A program made the position numbers and the translations under genes. Below the pieces are notes generated by a model that saw only the letters and a program-made list of their open reading frames with translations, did no database searches and was not told the DNA's origin. Positions 23,880 to 34,598 of a DNA stretch of 64,000 nt are shown here, one piece after another (positions within the stretch are counted from its first letter, which is position 1; each line of letters begins with the position of its first letter). The stretch comes from Catonia carolina (taxonomy: Eukaryota > Arthropoda > Insecta > Hemiptera > Achilidae), in NCBI GenBank assembly GCA_035578175.1, contig JAQMRL010000005.1, forward strand, positions 56,401,722-56,465,721. Reading direction: 5' to 3'.

Positions 23880-24575
23880 ATTTTTCTTCCAAACAAAAAT
23901 TAGGCTGCAGTCTGCTCCAAACTCACACATTATGTCATCTACCTCCATCATTTCCTACGTCTACCGAGATCTCTTTTCGTTTATGGAGCATACCAGTGGG
24001 CCTGCTTAGGTATCCTGTGATCTGACATCCTTTCCATTTCTGTCTCCAACTTTCGCGATAATTATTTATATTTTCGTTCGAGTTGTAAACACCCAATTTT
24101 AACATTATTTCCTAATTTTTTATTCTGTCCAAGCGTTTACACCCTTTAGTTCTTCGCAGAAATTTCATCTCTGCCGTCTTGATTCTCTACTCTTGAGTTT
24201 TTTTAGTTATCCACGCCTCACTTCCGTACAGAATAACTGGAGCTGCAATAACTTTATAGAACTTAAGTTTTGTGACCTTTCTCGCTCAATTTCCAAAGTT
24301 CTGCTTTTAGTCCCGTATATCCTCTCGAATTCGCTCAGTTTCTGCTCTTTATCCAAATCAGAATCGAATCCCACGACACACCCTAAATAACGAAAGTTAG
24401 ATATTCTCTCCATACCAATATTATCCACAGCAAACTTTGAACGAACGGGATATTTGCCCTTAAAAGCCATTATTTTGGTTTTATCAATGGACATTTTTAA
24501 GCCAAAATCTTTACTCAGTTTGTGCAACACATAGATCTGTCTCTTATACAATCCACACGTCATCCGCAAATAAAA
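23880..24575 (-). pseudogene. LINE reverse transcriptase, C-terminal half
   Basis: The frame at 24207-24569 begins with LHKLSKDFGLKMSIDKTKIM, the region just after the YADD box, and continues FRYLGCVVGFDSDLDKEQ. Both are standard LINE RT blocks (G-L-x-I-N-x-x-K-T-K, Y-L-G). Downstream in other frames are KFLRRTKGCKRLDRIKN and a WRQKW tail, then GLQPNFCLEE. The catalytic YADD itself and all upstream domains are absent. Arrangement matches the RTE-like elements here (K-F-L-R..R-L-D-R). Truncated and frameshifted. Confidence 0.78.
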
Positions 24576-24689
24576 GTCATTTTAGTATAATATTATAATA
24601 TAATTGTTTTTCCATCGTATTTTTTTTTACTTTTACGGCTAATGGGACTACTTAAAGTCAATCTTTGGAGTTATTTTTCTCTTTGCCCA

Positions 24690-24905
24690 GTATTTTTTAA
24701 TATTTACAGATCTTGCTTTTTTTCCTCATCTGAATGAACCCTCTTTCCTCTTGTTTATTTTTTAAATTCTAATCTTGTATTTTTATCGTAAAGCATTTTG
24801 ATTTTTCCTGTTTTATTTCTGAGATTTTCGTCCGTTGTCTCTAATTCCTGGATATCTTCTGTTATTTCTTTTATCCAATGTGGTTGGCTTGCGTGTGTGC
24901 TTTGC
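24690..24905 (-). pseudogene. LINE family X, C-terminal tail
   Basis: The minus strand reads HWIKEITEDIQELETTDENL, RNKTGKIKMLYDKNTRLEF, then SDEEKK. The same order occurs at 26030-26335, 46415-46660 and 29313-29567: W-x-x-x-I/V-K-E-x-x-x-x-L, N-K-T-x-K-x-K-x-L, T/S-R-L/F-E, S-x-E-x-R/K. This is why I group them as one family. Confidence 0.65.
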
Positions 24906-25389
24906 TTTTCATCGTATTTATATTATATGTTTTGTTTATGTTGTCCTCCATATTTTCATTCTTTGTTGTCACTGCATCCTACCTATGTCTTTTTATTGTA
25001 TCTTTCTATAATATAACCATGTAACGCGGTCGCTAATAACCTAGAATTTGCGACATATCATTGAGTTTCAATGTCTGAAATGACTAATATATCCAACTCA
25101 CACCTCATTTACAAGCGTTGCCGCGTATGTACAAATCCATAAAAGTAATGTAAAGTTACGTCAAACAATAAATAGACAAATAAACTATAAAAACTGATTA
25201 TAAAAAAACCAATAATGCGACACTATTGTATAGTATTTATCAGACATATAAATAGTTTTAATGTGCTTGTTTACTCGTTTCAGCGAGGTATTCGTACAAA
25301 GTAGGACATGTAAAATGCGATCTGTCCGTTATATTATAATACTGTAGCTATCTCCATTGACCTTCAAGCTCACAATGATATGATGGATA
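24906..25389. other. Spacer, nothing recognised
   Basis: A hydrophobic 72-codon plus-strand frame at 24798-25016 is the antisense of the family X tail and its flank. Confidence 0.4.
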
Positions 25390-26335
25390 CTATATAGTGG
25401 TCGATACGACATTAATAAATTAATTAAAAAGTATCAAAACATAGTAATAAATAAAATGAACTCAAAATCTAAAGTCATCTTTAAAAGCAAATTATCAGAA
25501 AGTTTCGAAATAAAAACAGGACTACGTCAAGGCGATAGACAGATCTGCCTTTGCTCTTTAACTGCGCACTAGAATTTATCATGTGGTACAAACTGAATTC
25601 TAAGAACATCAGAATCGGATGGGATAAAAGATAACATCAGATTAAACTGTCTAGAATTCGCGGACGATCTGGCCTTACTGGGAGAGAGTGTTAAGGAAGC
25701 TAGACACCAGATAGAAACCTTAGATTAATTAGCAGGAAAAGTTTGATTAAAATCTCTTATGAAAAAACTACAATCATGGCTAAAGAGACACTCTGGATAA
25801 ATTCAGTAAACATAAACGGAAACCAAGTGGAACTAGTTAAATCGTTTAAGTATCTAGGCGAACACATTACACACAACAATAAAGAAAACATAGCGTGGGA
25901 AGTGAGGCTGAAAAAATTATCTAAATCACAAGTAACCAAAAACTTATACAACAAAAAGTGTTTATTTATATATAAACAAAAATTAAACACTACAAAACAC
26001 CTTATCAGAACACTTAAGACAGAATTTTGAACAGGATGATTAGAAAACTCTTTCCAACGGTAACATCAGGAGCATGGCTGCGAAATGTTAAAGAAGACAT
26101 CATCGAACTCGGATTAACTTTCGATGATTCAGAAAACAAAACAGAAAAATTAAAAATCTTAAGAAATAAGGAAAGTAGATTTGAAACACAATCAGATGAA
26201 AGAACAAACCCAAGCAGGATGAAATCGGTCGTTTCAGAGGAAGTTCGGCAAGCAAGATCAGCCTGAATGAGGGCATACTGGCTAAACATCAAGCTAAAGA
26301 ATATGAAAAGGAAGATTTCTAATTTTGATTAAACT
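25390..26335 (+). pseudogene. LINE family X reverse transcriptase, RT core to C-terminus
   Basis: In order: a weak TVDNAIMLKKLIKYQ region, FEIKTGLRQGD (RT motif B), NCLEFADDLALLGESVKEA (catalytic F-A-D-D near 25660), ISYEKTTIMAK, VKSFKYLGEHI, NLYNKKC. Then, in the 26027-26266 frame, WLRNVKEDIIELGLTFDD, NKTEKLKIL, SRFE and SEEVRQARS, with MRAYW after a stop. Two internal stops and a frameshift break it and the 5' half is missing. The most informative copy of family X: it ties the C-terminal tails at 24690, 29313 and 46415 to an RT. The exact LINE clade is not clear to me. Confidence 0.8.
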
Positions 26336-26365
26336 GGTCATAAAAGAAAAAAATTTAAAAGATTT

Positions 26366-26490
26366 TAAAAATTTGTTTTTAGTTCTGGATTTGAACATTG
26401 TAATAAATTTCCAGATTCACTCCGGGAGTTGTATCCAGGACCTTTCACTTTGCAAAGTAGCGCGCTAACCACTGCACCAGGGATACGTTA
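26366..26490 (-). mobile_element. tRNA-derived SINE fragment (type C)
   Basis: Minus strand: GGTGCAGTGGTTAGCGCGCT (A-box region), GGTCCTGGATACAACTCC (degraded B box), then CTGGAAATTT. Closest in the window to the SINE at 37661. It lies just behind the family X copy. Confidence 0.65.
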
Positions 26491-27069
26491 CTCATAATTA
26501 AACTGTTTGACAATCTTATATATCAATTTAATTATTTTTAGATTGTAAATCCTAATGATTAACGATATGAAATAAGATTTGATAAAGTACTTTTAAAATG
26601 TAATTTATTATAACATTTTGTTACCAGCAAAAAAAGAATTCATTGCGGATTTAGTGTGACCTCATTTCAATAGAGCCATCTACTTTTATTATTACAGACA
26701 ATTGACCAATCGTAAAACTTTTTAATGCAGACAATTTTCTTCTGTTTACTAAACAGATTTGTTTCAGTATGATTAAATTCTTTCTGTATGTGGTAATCGA
26801 TTAGAAAATTAAACTAAATTGTATGGTTTTCTGGATCATTTATTTTCAGATGACCTCCAGTATTCTTATGAAGTTTTAAGTACAGTAGTTACTTCTTTGC
26901 TGTTTGCCACTATCAAACAAATCCTTTGCAAGATTAAGTAAGACCTCTTATAACTTTTTCCATTTTGTTTATTGCGTTGCCATATATCAGAGTGACCTCT
27001 CACATTTTTCGGATACAAAAAATATATAGATTATTTTACTTTTCATTTTATATTAATTTCTTGTCTAAA
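26491..27069. other. AT-rich spacer, nothing recognised
   Basis: No ORF or repeat boundary found. Confidence 0.4.
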
Positions 27070-27073
27070 TTAA

Positions 27074-27777
27074 GGGGAGACTGAACTTTGTACCTCGCCA
27101 AAATTTAAAAATAAATAAATAAATTTGATATTTTTAGGTACATTTTTCATAGGTTGGTGAAAGACAGAAAAATGAAACTTTACACACTTATAGTTGTAGG
27201 GCTACCGAATTTTTTCAATTGAATCTGTTACATCATAAAGTTTTTAAAAGAACAAAGAATAACATAAAATATTTACAATTTTTTCTACGTCTTTTGCATA
27301 AATTACTAACTTTTTTAGCACCTGAGAAAGTATAAAATATTACAATGTTGGTGAATGTGCAGGTACATGATAATTAACTGGTAAAAATTTCGTACCTAAG
27401 TGTTAAAAATTTAAATTTACGGGAAAAGGCATAAATAAAAAAACAAAATGTACAGAAACAAGTTTAATTTCCCATCAACAGTTGGTTAGAAAGCTACACT
27501 AACAGCGGAGAATATTAAAAATAGTGAGATATTTTTAAAAAACTAAAATTCTTTTTGCACTAAAACAAGCAATATAAAACAATGAAAAATATTTATTTTT
27601 GGCGACATTTTTAGGATAATTTTTTAGGATAAACCTGATAAAAACTTTAATTTTTCCCATTAAAATAATTTTTTGTCGTAATTTAATGTTTTTGTGGTTG
27701 ATCTAGACCTAGACCAATTGAAAAACTAAAAAATCAAATATCAAAATTTTCAGTCAAAACCATCATACAGTCTCCCC
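27074..27777. mobile_element. TTAA-flanked element with GGGGAGACTG ends
   Basis: 704 bases starting GGGGAGACTG and ending CAGTCTCCCC (perfect 10-base inversion), with TTAA at 27070-27073 and 27778-27781. The inside is AT-rich without an ORF. TTAA duplication is the mark of piggyBac-type transposition. The G-run end differs from the usual CCC start of piggyBac, so class is inferred from target site only. Confidence 0.7.
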
Positions 27778-27781
27778 TTAA

Positions 27782-29301
27782 GCAACTTCATTATTCAGTA
27801 TAATTTTGCAAAATGAAGTTCGCTTAACAAGTTCTGAGAACATTAATTTTGTATAAAAATTACAGTTAATTGTATTAACCCAGCAAATTTTTTAATTGAA
27901 GTTTTGAAAAAATAAATAAGAAAAGTGCAAAATGTTAGCTCTTCTGTCTCTCACAAAACATATAAAGTAATGATCCCTTTTTGTTTGTTTCTTGCAGTCA
28001 TATTTTGTTCAATCGATGTGGTAACTGGGATGAATGTACCTGGGGAAGAGTGGATTTCTCTGTACTGGTATTTGCCCATTGAATCCAAATATTTTTTCTG
28101 ATATAGATTTTGCTTATTTAAGAAGCAAAATTATAACGTTGAGTCCTTAAAATTAAGCTAGAAGAGAAATCTCAAAAACTGGAGAAGGAGACACGGATAT
28201 TAGCGAAATCTGAAGAAAGGAAACAACCAGAAAAAGGAAATTAATTAAGAAGCTAGACAAACGTGCTAAAATTCAATTATTCAAAACAAAATTACACTTT
28301 AAAAATCACAATAGTGCTAATGGCAAACAATAAAGAGTGTATGCAACGAACATTTTTTGGAGGACTGGGCATTTTTGTGCAAGATGGGCTCATGAAAACT
28401 ATACTAATGTGTTGAAAGCCACTTAGTTATTATTTATGGTTTAAGTGACAAACAAGAGTGAATTTATTTTAACGTTATTTTCTTTTTCATTAGTTACTGG
28501 TAACGCGCTATAAGTTGACGATTGCGCCCATCATGCGGAGGACAGTATACTATCTATCCTACTTATATCGGCCAACCCGAAAGCATAAGACATGTATCAA
28601 GTGTGGAACTCAAAATATAACCACCACAAACACTTGAGTAATAAAATTCAGTTCATGTCCCGTCACACTAAATAAGTAAGGAGTAATGTAATTATTTAAA
28701 GAAAGTGAATTGTTTAAAATTCAATTGTAATTTAACATAACTCTACTGGAAATAATGAAATATGAAAACCCTAAAATTACAATAACATTTTGAAATTACC
28801 CTAAATTACCGTAAAACTAGTATTACTCACGATAATAAGCTCGCATCGACGGGAGTCACTGACTAACTAGTCTATCACTACAAATGTCAAAGTGCAGTAA
28901 TTCAGTTTACTGCTGATGACCAAAAAGGATACGAAATATAGCTTACGCCTAGTAATATGGCTTAATTAGAATGAATGTTTATTATTTAGGATGATGATTA
29001 AGAATCAATAATATAATACAATGGGATGTTTATAAAACGACATAGTTGTAAACATAAAAAATCAGTGTAAGAGTAAAACTACAACATGATGTCATGGTTT
29101 TAGCTGTTGCTATGATGTATTTAGAAAAGCACATAAAGTAGCACTTCCACCCCCCGAATAGTCCAGTGTTACTCTTGCTGACGATCGTCAACTTATATTG
29201 CATTACCAGTAGCTTTTATTTTTGTACTAATATGAAATATTTTGCATATTTTTAAACAAAAAAATTAACTTTTCAAATATTTTTTTTATTGTGATAATAT
29301 T
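27782..29301. other. Spacer, no gene recognised
   Basis: A purine-rich Lys/Glu reading near 28155-28250 and a GGACTGGGCATTTTTG stretch near 28360 have no clear family. GC is slightly raised at 28500-28570. Confidence 0.35.
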
Positions 29302-29312
29302 TTTCCCAATTA

Positions 29313-29567
29313 CTCTTTTTTTTTTTTTTTTTTTTTAAAGCCACATAGGACTACATAAGTTCATCAAACTAAAAAGAGCTCATTTCAATTTTTGCGGTTC
29401 AATCTTTCAGTTTTTGGAGTCCCTTCCTGATGTTTCCCTCCTTGAATTTTCTCCAGTATTCCCTCAATCCATCCGATCTTCTCTGCCGTTCCTTGTCAGA
29501 ATACACAACTTTCTGTCGTTTCGTCGGTTTCTGCTGTTCAAGCCTTGTGGTTTTCAGCCTGTGGTAA
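29313..29567 (-). mobile_element. 5'-truncated LINE family X insertion with poly-A and 11-bp duplication
   Basis: The minus strand holds a short open reading (RLEQQKPTKRQKVVYSDKER, then LREYWRKFKEG, ending LQKLKD and a stop), a short 3' UTR and a 21-A tail (T-run 29316-29336). TTTCCCAATTA occurs exactly at 29302-29312 and 29568-29578, giving an 11-base target duplication. The R-L-E, S-D-x-E-R and YW motifs place it in family X. Perfect duplication and intact A-tail indicate a fairly recent insertion. Confidence 0.88.
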
Positions 29568-29578
29568 TTTCCCAATTA

Positions 29579-30644
29579 TTCTTATATAAACAAATATTAT
29601 AATTTATGAATTTAAAATACAACTGAGTTAATTTGTATCTTATAGGCTTAAGAGAGTGAAAATAAATATCAAGAAAGCTGGTGGCTCTTACTGCTCTACT
29701 CTTTCTGGGAACGGCAAAAAACATGCATGAAAATAAATAAAAAGTATAGTCTACCTTTTACTTGAAATTTTCTTTTTACTGTTTTTCTTATTTAAGTATT
29801 GTAATTACATTACGATAAATACATTACAATTTGATTTTACAACCGTTATAACAAAAAAATTTAAGAAATTTATTAGTGGCCCATTTTGGCCGACTTTTCC
29901 CACTTTTTATCACGTAAAATACTGAAATGTTGTTATTCTCTTAAATTAATTTAAATAAATTTATTTATAATCACAAAATTGTTGAAAAATATAGTATAAC
30001 AGTTTTTGTAAAAACCGAATTGAAAAATTAAAATTTTAGTGATTAAATCCAATAGCAGGTCTATATATCTAGTTTAAAGGACTATTGCCGGGTACACTGT
30101 ACCCTACTTAAAACATGAATTCGAAATTAGCTTTGGTATTGCAAATATTAAACCTGAGAGCTTGAAACACATCAAGAGCACTTCAAAATTAATTAACTAA
30201 GCCTAACTTTGTATTAATTAAAACTAATTCGTTGCAATATGCACGCTTTAAGGAACTGCTTCCTTTATAATGCAATAATTTTGGTTCTTGAAAAGTTTTA
30301 CCAGTATAAAGTGAAATTTTATTTAATTATATTTTATGAATAAGAAACATAGCAATCGTGTAGTAGATAGAATTAAAATATTGCTCCCTGAGAAATATAT
30401 TTGCAGAAGATATTCATTAATATTTAAACTAGAAATCCCTAGTTTGCTACACTTCAAGGTAAACTAAACTTATAGGCTATCGTTTAACTTTTCAAAAAAC
30501 CTATACGTTGAAAGGAAAAATCTCGGCTGTTTAAATACAGCCAATTAATAATAATGGAAACAGAAATATTGTGTAGATCAGTATGAATCACCAGTGATCG
30601 CCACTAAAGGCAAAAGTTAGACCTTATATTAAATGAATTTGTGT
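29579..30644. other. AT-rich spacer, nothing recognised
   Basis: No ORF or element end found. Confidence 0.4.
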
Positions 30645-30658
30645 TACAAGAAGTAGGT

Positions 30659-31175
30659 TTGTAGAACCATTAGCCTAACGTGCCATGCATCCAAGATACT
30701 GACAAGAATTATATAAAGGAGAATAGAACACGGAGTAGAATGACACCGAGTGGATGATGACCAATTTGGATTTAGAAGGTGAATGGGAACCCGAGATGCA
30801 ATATTGGCTCTGAGATTGGTTATTGAGAAAAGGATAACGAAACTACATAGCCTATATGGAATTTGTAGACTCAGAGAAAGCATTTGACCATCTGGATTGG
30901 AATAAGATGTTTAAAACTTTGAAAAGGCTAGGAATTAAATACAAAGAAAGGAAAGTTATCTACAGTCTGTGTAAGAATCAAACGGCGGTTTTGAGAATTG
31001 AAGGGTACGAAAAAGAGGCTGCTATAAGAAAAGGTGTACGACAAAAGAAAAGGTTAGAATATGTAAAGCAAATTAAAAAGATGTAGAGTGTTACATGTAT
31101 GTTGATAGGAAACGACTTGCGCAAGTTAGAACAGCTAGGAGAACTGCATCAAACCAGTCGAGAGACTGATGATTA
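30659..31175 (+). mobile_element. LINE insertion, 5'-truncated and internally deleted, 14-bp duplication
   Basis: TACAAGAAGTAGGT occurs at 30645-30658 and again at 31176-31189, bounding a 517-base insert. Inside are RTISLTCHASKILTRII, DQFGFRR-MGTRDAILAL, EFVDSEKAFDHLDWNKMF (RT motif A) and AAIRKGVRQ (motif B start). The reading then jumps directly to RLEYVKQIKKM and the C-terminal LRKLEQ region. The YADD box and several hundred codons are gone, so the copy was deleted internally. Which came first, deletion or insertion, cannot be told. No long poly-A tail. Confidence 0.82.
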
Positions 31176-31405
31176 TACAAGAAGTAGGTAAAAAATATTT
31201 ATTATAAAAGATTCGATCTTTTTAATTTTTGGAAGGTTTACATAACGTTTTATGAAAAAAAATTGGATGGACGTAAAAATGTATTTTGACACTCAAAAAT
31301 AGAGAACCTGTACGTGTGGTTAATCGAGTAACTGCACATCATGTTATGTGTCTCACTCCCGACATATCCGTAAATTGAGTTTAGGTTTCCACTAAGAACA
31401 AAAAA

Positions 31406-31706
31406 GTGCACAACATTAGACCACATGAAGAAATAAGCTCCGAATTTGAAATATCTAGCTTGAACGAAAGAATAAAAGTTAATGATGGTAAGTGGAGGCA
31501 GCATCTCGAGAGAACGTCAGAAGAGATAATACCCTTAAAAGTGAAGAACTATACACCACATAGACGAAGAGACATTGGAAGGCTACGAAGAAGGTGGCAG
31601 TAGCTAAATTACAAAATAAGAATAATTAGCGTTTCACTAAAAATAGTAAAATATATAAAAGTGAGTTCAGAACAAGCAAGAGTTGATAGCAAGAAAAAGA
31701 AGAATT
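31406..31706 (+). pseudogene. RTE-like LINE C-terminal tail and 3' end
   Basis: The frame 31406-31603 reads SLNERIKVNDGKWRQHLERT, IIPLKVKNYTPHRRRDIGR and RRRWQ stop: the N-x-R-I..W-x-x-H-L-E-R-M..K-x-x-x-Y-x-P-x-x-R-R-D-I-G-R-P tail. The 3' UTR ends in GATAGCAAGAAAAAGAAGAA. The minus-strand piece at 53686-54025 matches both the tail and this 3' end. Confidence 0.75.
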
Positions 31707-31757
31707 TGTTTTTTATTTTTAACTTTTATTTTTTATTTAGAAACTATACAATACATA

Positions 31758-33130
31758 TGCCGGAAATATGCCGCAGGAATGGTTAAATTCGGAATTTATA
31801 ACTCTTCCCAAAAAACCCGGAGCAAGGAAATGTACAGATTTTCGAACTATTAGTCTTATGAGCCATCTCCTTAAAATATTCCTTAAAGTGATTCATGGCA
31901 GAATATACAAAAAGTGTGAAGAACAAATATCCGATTCTCAGTTTGGATTCCAACGAGCCGTTGGAACGAGAGAGGCCCTTTTCTCTATACAGGTACTGTT
32001 CCAGCGTTGCCGTGATGTAAATTGTGACGTTTTTGTCTGTTTTGTCGACTATCAAAAGGCGTTTGATAGGGTGCAACACGATAAGATGGTTGAAGTGCTC
32101 AGGAGGACTGGAATAGGTGCAAAAGATCTTAGAATTATTATAAACCTGTATTGGAACCAGATCTCTTCAGTCAGAGTGGAAGGTGAGAGTACAAATAGCG
32201 TGAAGATTTTGAGAGGCGTTCGTCAGGGGTGTATACTGTCGCCGGTAATTTTCAACGTTTACTCAGAATACATATTCCGAGAGGCAGTGCAGGGCATTGA
32301 AGAGGGAATTACGCTAAACGGGGAGAAGATCAATAATATTCGATACGCCGATGACACTGCTATTTTCTCGGATAGTATAACCAGTTTGCAAAGGTTAATG
32401 AATAGGGTAACAGAAAATAGCAGAAAGTATGGTTTAGACATCAACATAAGCAAAACGAAATTTATGATTATTAGCAAGCATACGAATATAAGAGGGAATA
32501 TTAAAATAGACGGTGTACCCCTGGAAAGAGTTAAGCAGTATACTTACCTAGGCAGCAATGTAAACGAGGATTGGGATCACTCGCAAGAAATTAAGATACG
32601 CATAGAAAAAGCCAGAGTGGCCTTCAACAATATGCGAAAAATTTTCAAAACTCACGACCTTACACTTGCTATCAAAATGTGTCTCCTTCGATGTTATGTG
32701 TTCTCTGTACTGTTCTACGGCGTGGAAGCTTGGACGCTCACTAAGGCCTCAGCCAGGAGGCTTGAAGCCTTTGAAATGTGGCTTTATCGAAGAATGTTAC
32801 GCGTATCATGGAGGGACAAAGTCACCAATGTAGAAATTCTTCGAAGGATGAATAAAGATAAAGAGGTTCTTGACATCGTGAAAGTGCGAAAGCTCCAATA
32901 CCTGGGACACATTATGCGCAATGAGAACCGTTACGTGTTGCTCCAAAAGATTCTGCAAGGAAAGGTGTATGGTGCGAGAGGTCCCGGTAGAAGAAGGATT
33001 TCATGGTTGAACAATCTAAGAACGTGGTTCAACCAGTCGACGACCCAACTTTTCAGAGCAGCTGTTTCCAAAGTCAAGATAGCCATCATCATAGCCAACA
33101 TCCGAACCGGATAGGCACCATAAGAAGAAG
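31758..33130 (+). mobile_element. RTE-type retrotransposon, 5'-truncated, 11-bp target duplication
   Basis: ATACAATACAT stands at 31747-31757 and 33131-33141. The 1.37-kb insert starts inside the reverse transcriptase reading, keeps it open to a stop at 33112-33114, and ends in a short GGCACCATAAGAAGAAG tail typical of RTE-like elements, which lack poly-A. It landed about 50 bases behind the 3' end of another RTE-like fragment (31406-31706). The clean ORF and exact duplication make it one of the youngest insertions in the window. Confidence 0.88.
31768..33114 (+). CDS. RTE-clade reverse transcriptase, partial (448 codons from first ATG)
   Basis: RNA-templated DNA polymerase part of an endonuclease/RT polyprotein that would copy the element at a genomic nick. 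Counting from the ATG at 31768: FRTISLMSHLLKIFLK (residues about 25-40), DSQFGF and GTREALF (50-70), motif A FVDYQKAFD (92-100, catalytic D94), motif B RGVRQGCILSP (about 150-160), motif C YADD (193-196), then KYGLDINISKTK, YTYLGS, CYVFSVLFYGVEAW, and a basic C-terminus with KLQYLGHIM, GPGRRRISWL and IANIRTG. A full RTE protein is about twice this length. The N-terminal endonuclease and the first RT block are lost by 5' truncation, and coding sense continues a few codons upstream of this ATG. No stop or frameshift inside. It probably has no promoter of its own. Confidence 0.9.
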   Translation: MPQEWLNSEFITLPKKPGARKCTDFRTISLMSHLLKIFLKVIHGRIYKKCEEQISDSQFGFQRAVGTREALFSIQVLFQRCRDVNCDVFVCFVDYQKAFDRVQHDKMVEVLRRTGIGAKDLRIIINLYWNQISSVRVEGESTNSVKILRGVRQGCILSPVIFNVYSEYIFREAVQGIEEGITLNGEKINNIRYADDTAIFSDSITSLQRLMNRVTENSRKYGLDINISKTKFMIISKHTNIRGNIKIDGVPLERVKQYTYLGSNVNEDWDHSQEIKIRIEKARVAFNNMRKIFKTHDLTLAIKMCLLRCYVFSVLFYGVEAWTLTKASARRLEAFEMWLYRRMLRVSWRDKVTNVEILRRMNKDKEVLDIVKVRKLQYLGHIMRNENRYVLLQKILQGKVYGARGPGRRRISWLNNLRTWFNQSTTQLFRAAVSKVKIAIIIANIRTG

Positions 33131-33141
33131 ATACAATACAT

Positions 33142-34405
33142 TATAACCATCCAAAAGTGTAACAATTTTTTGAAGAAAAGCAAATGACGTGAAACAACAG
33201 AAACTTTTTTAAAGAATACATCCCAGTAGATAATTTAAGAAGTGAACAATGAAAAACAATCTAACAAAAAAATCAATTTTCATTTTCGTTCTAAATACAA
33301 TATTAAAAAATTTTACATTGTTTAATATTTATCTATCAGTTTAATCTCGATAGTATTCTATACTCCCGTTTGGAATCTTCAGGATGCAGTTTACCAAACA
33401 ATTTTTGCTATATTCGCTATTCCTAATTCTATTTATTATATAAATGATTAATTATCTCAAAATTCAGTTCCTTGCTCTTAAAGGAATTAGGAGTTTCATT
33501 GCTTAGTGAATGAGAGAGTGTGCGCCCAAGCAAATATCTGAAGTCAACCAAATACTGTTTACTCTTCAGTAGATTAGTAATCCTCCTTTACTAAAATATT
33601 ATAATAGTCACACCAGATTTCTCTATTCCAGCACATAAGAGACGTGAACTTATAAAAGTTCTAAGGTTGCGCTCCTCCACGAAGGTTTAGACTCTGTAAA
33701 AACTGCTTGATTTATTTTTATATAATTTAATAAATAATTACACGAAATTTTAAGTTTTTATTTCTCTGAAAATTTGATATAATGAGTAATTAAGTGAGGA
33801 GGTTTGATAATTACATTATAAAATATAAATTACAGAAAAAAATTGTCTGCAATCGTAATGTTTTCCCGCTTAAGGGAAGTCGGGAGTCCGAACATTTTGT
33901 TTTTGGACTTGTTTGTTTTTTACATTTTATGATAGCCTAGGTATTTCAAAATCTTTTGATTAATTTGATATACTCGTACTTATTATGTTTGTACGACGCA
34001 CCTTTATTTTTTGATATTTAAAAAAATGCATGCTGCGAATAGACTTTTCTCATGTGTTTGTGACATTAAATAGAATTTTTTGCTGTTACTTCGGTTATAA
34101 CTAACCTACTTTGATGTTTTTTGTTTTTAATTGTTTACAACTTCTCTATATTTCTCAAGTAGTTGTCACGACTCATGCTATTTTCAAGCACAGCCTCCTC
34201 AACACCTTGCTTTACAGCGTGAAGCAAGTCTGCTAAGACAATCTTAGTGACTAAAAGCTCGGATAGACTAAGTTATATTTTTAGTTTTTTGTAATTTCCG
34301 AAAAATTCATTTTTTAGCACCAAAGAGACATTTCTCAGCAATTTTGATGAAAACTTCAGGGTAGTAAATTCATAAGGATGCATAGTTTCTATAAATAACT
34401 TGTGT
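33142..34405. other. AT-rich spacer, nothing recognised
   Basis: No ORF or element boundary found. Confidence 0.4.
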
Positions 34406-34527
34406 AAAAAATGTTTCTTTATTAAAGAAACATTTTTTCTTTGTAAAACATTAACTTCTCATTGAGAAGTTTTATAACTTAAATCATTTATAACTTCATT
34501 TATAACTGTAAATTACAGTTATAAATG
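34406..34527. repeat. Three perfect palindromes with 1-nt loops in 122 bases
   Basis: Arms: AAAAAATGTTTCTTTA (34406-34421) with its inverse at 34423-34438; AACTTCTCA (34452-34460) with its inverse; CATTTATAACTGTAA (34497-34511) with its inverse at 34513-34527. Each pair is separated by a single base. No ORF or known element end explains them. Confidence 0.9.
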
Positions 34528-34598
34528 ATACGAAATTTCATAGGTCTGAAAGGTGACACAAATTTAATATTTTATCAGGGATCGAATTGTCCATTTAA

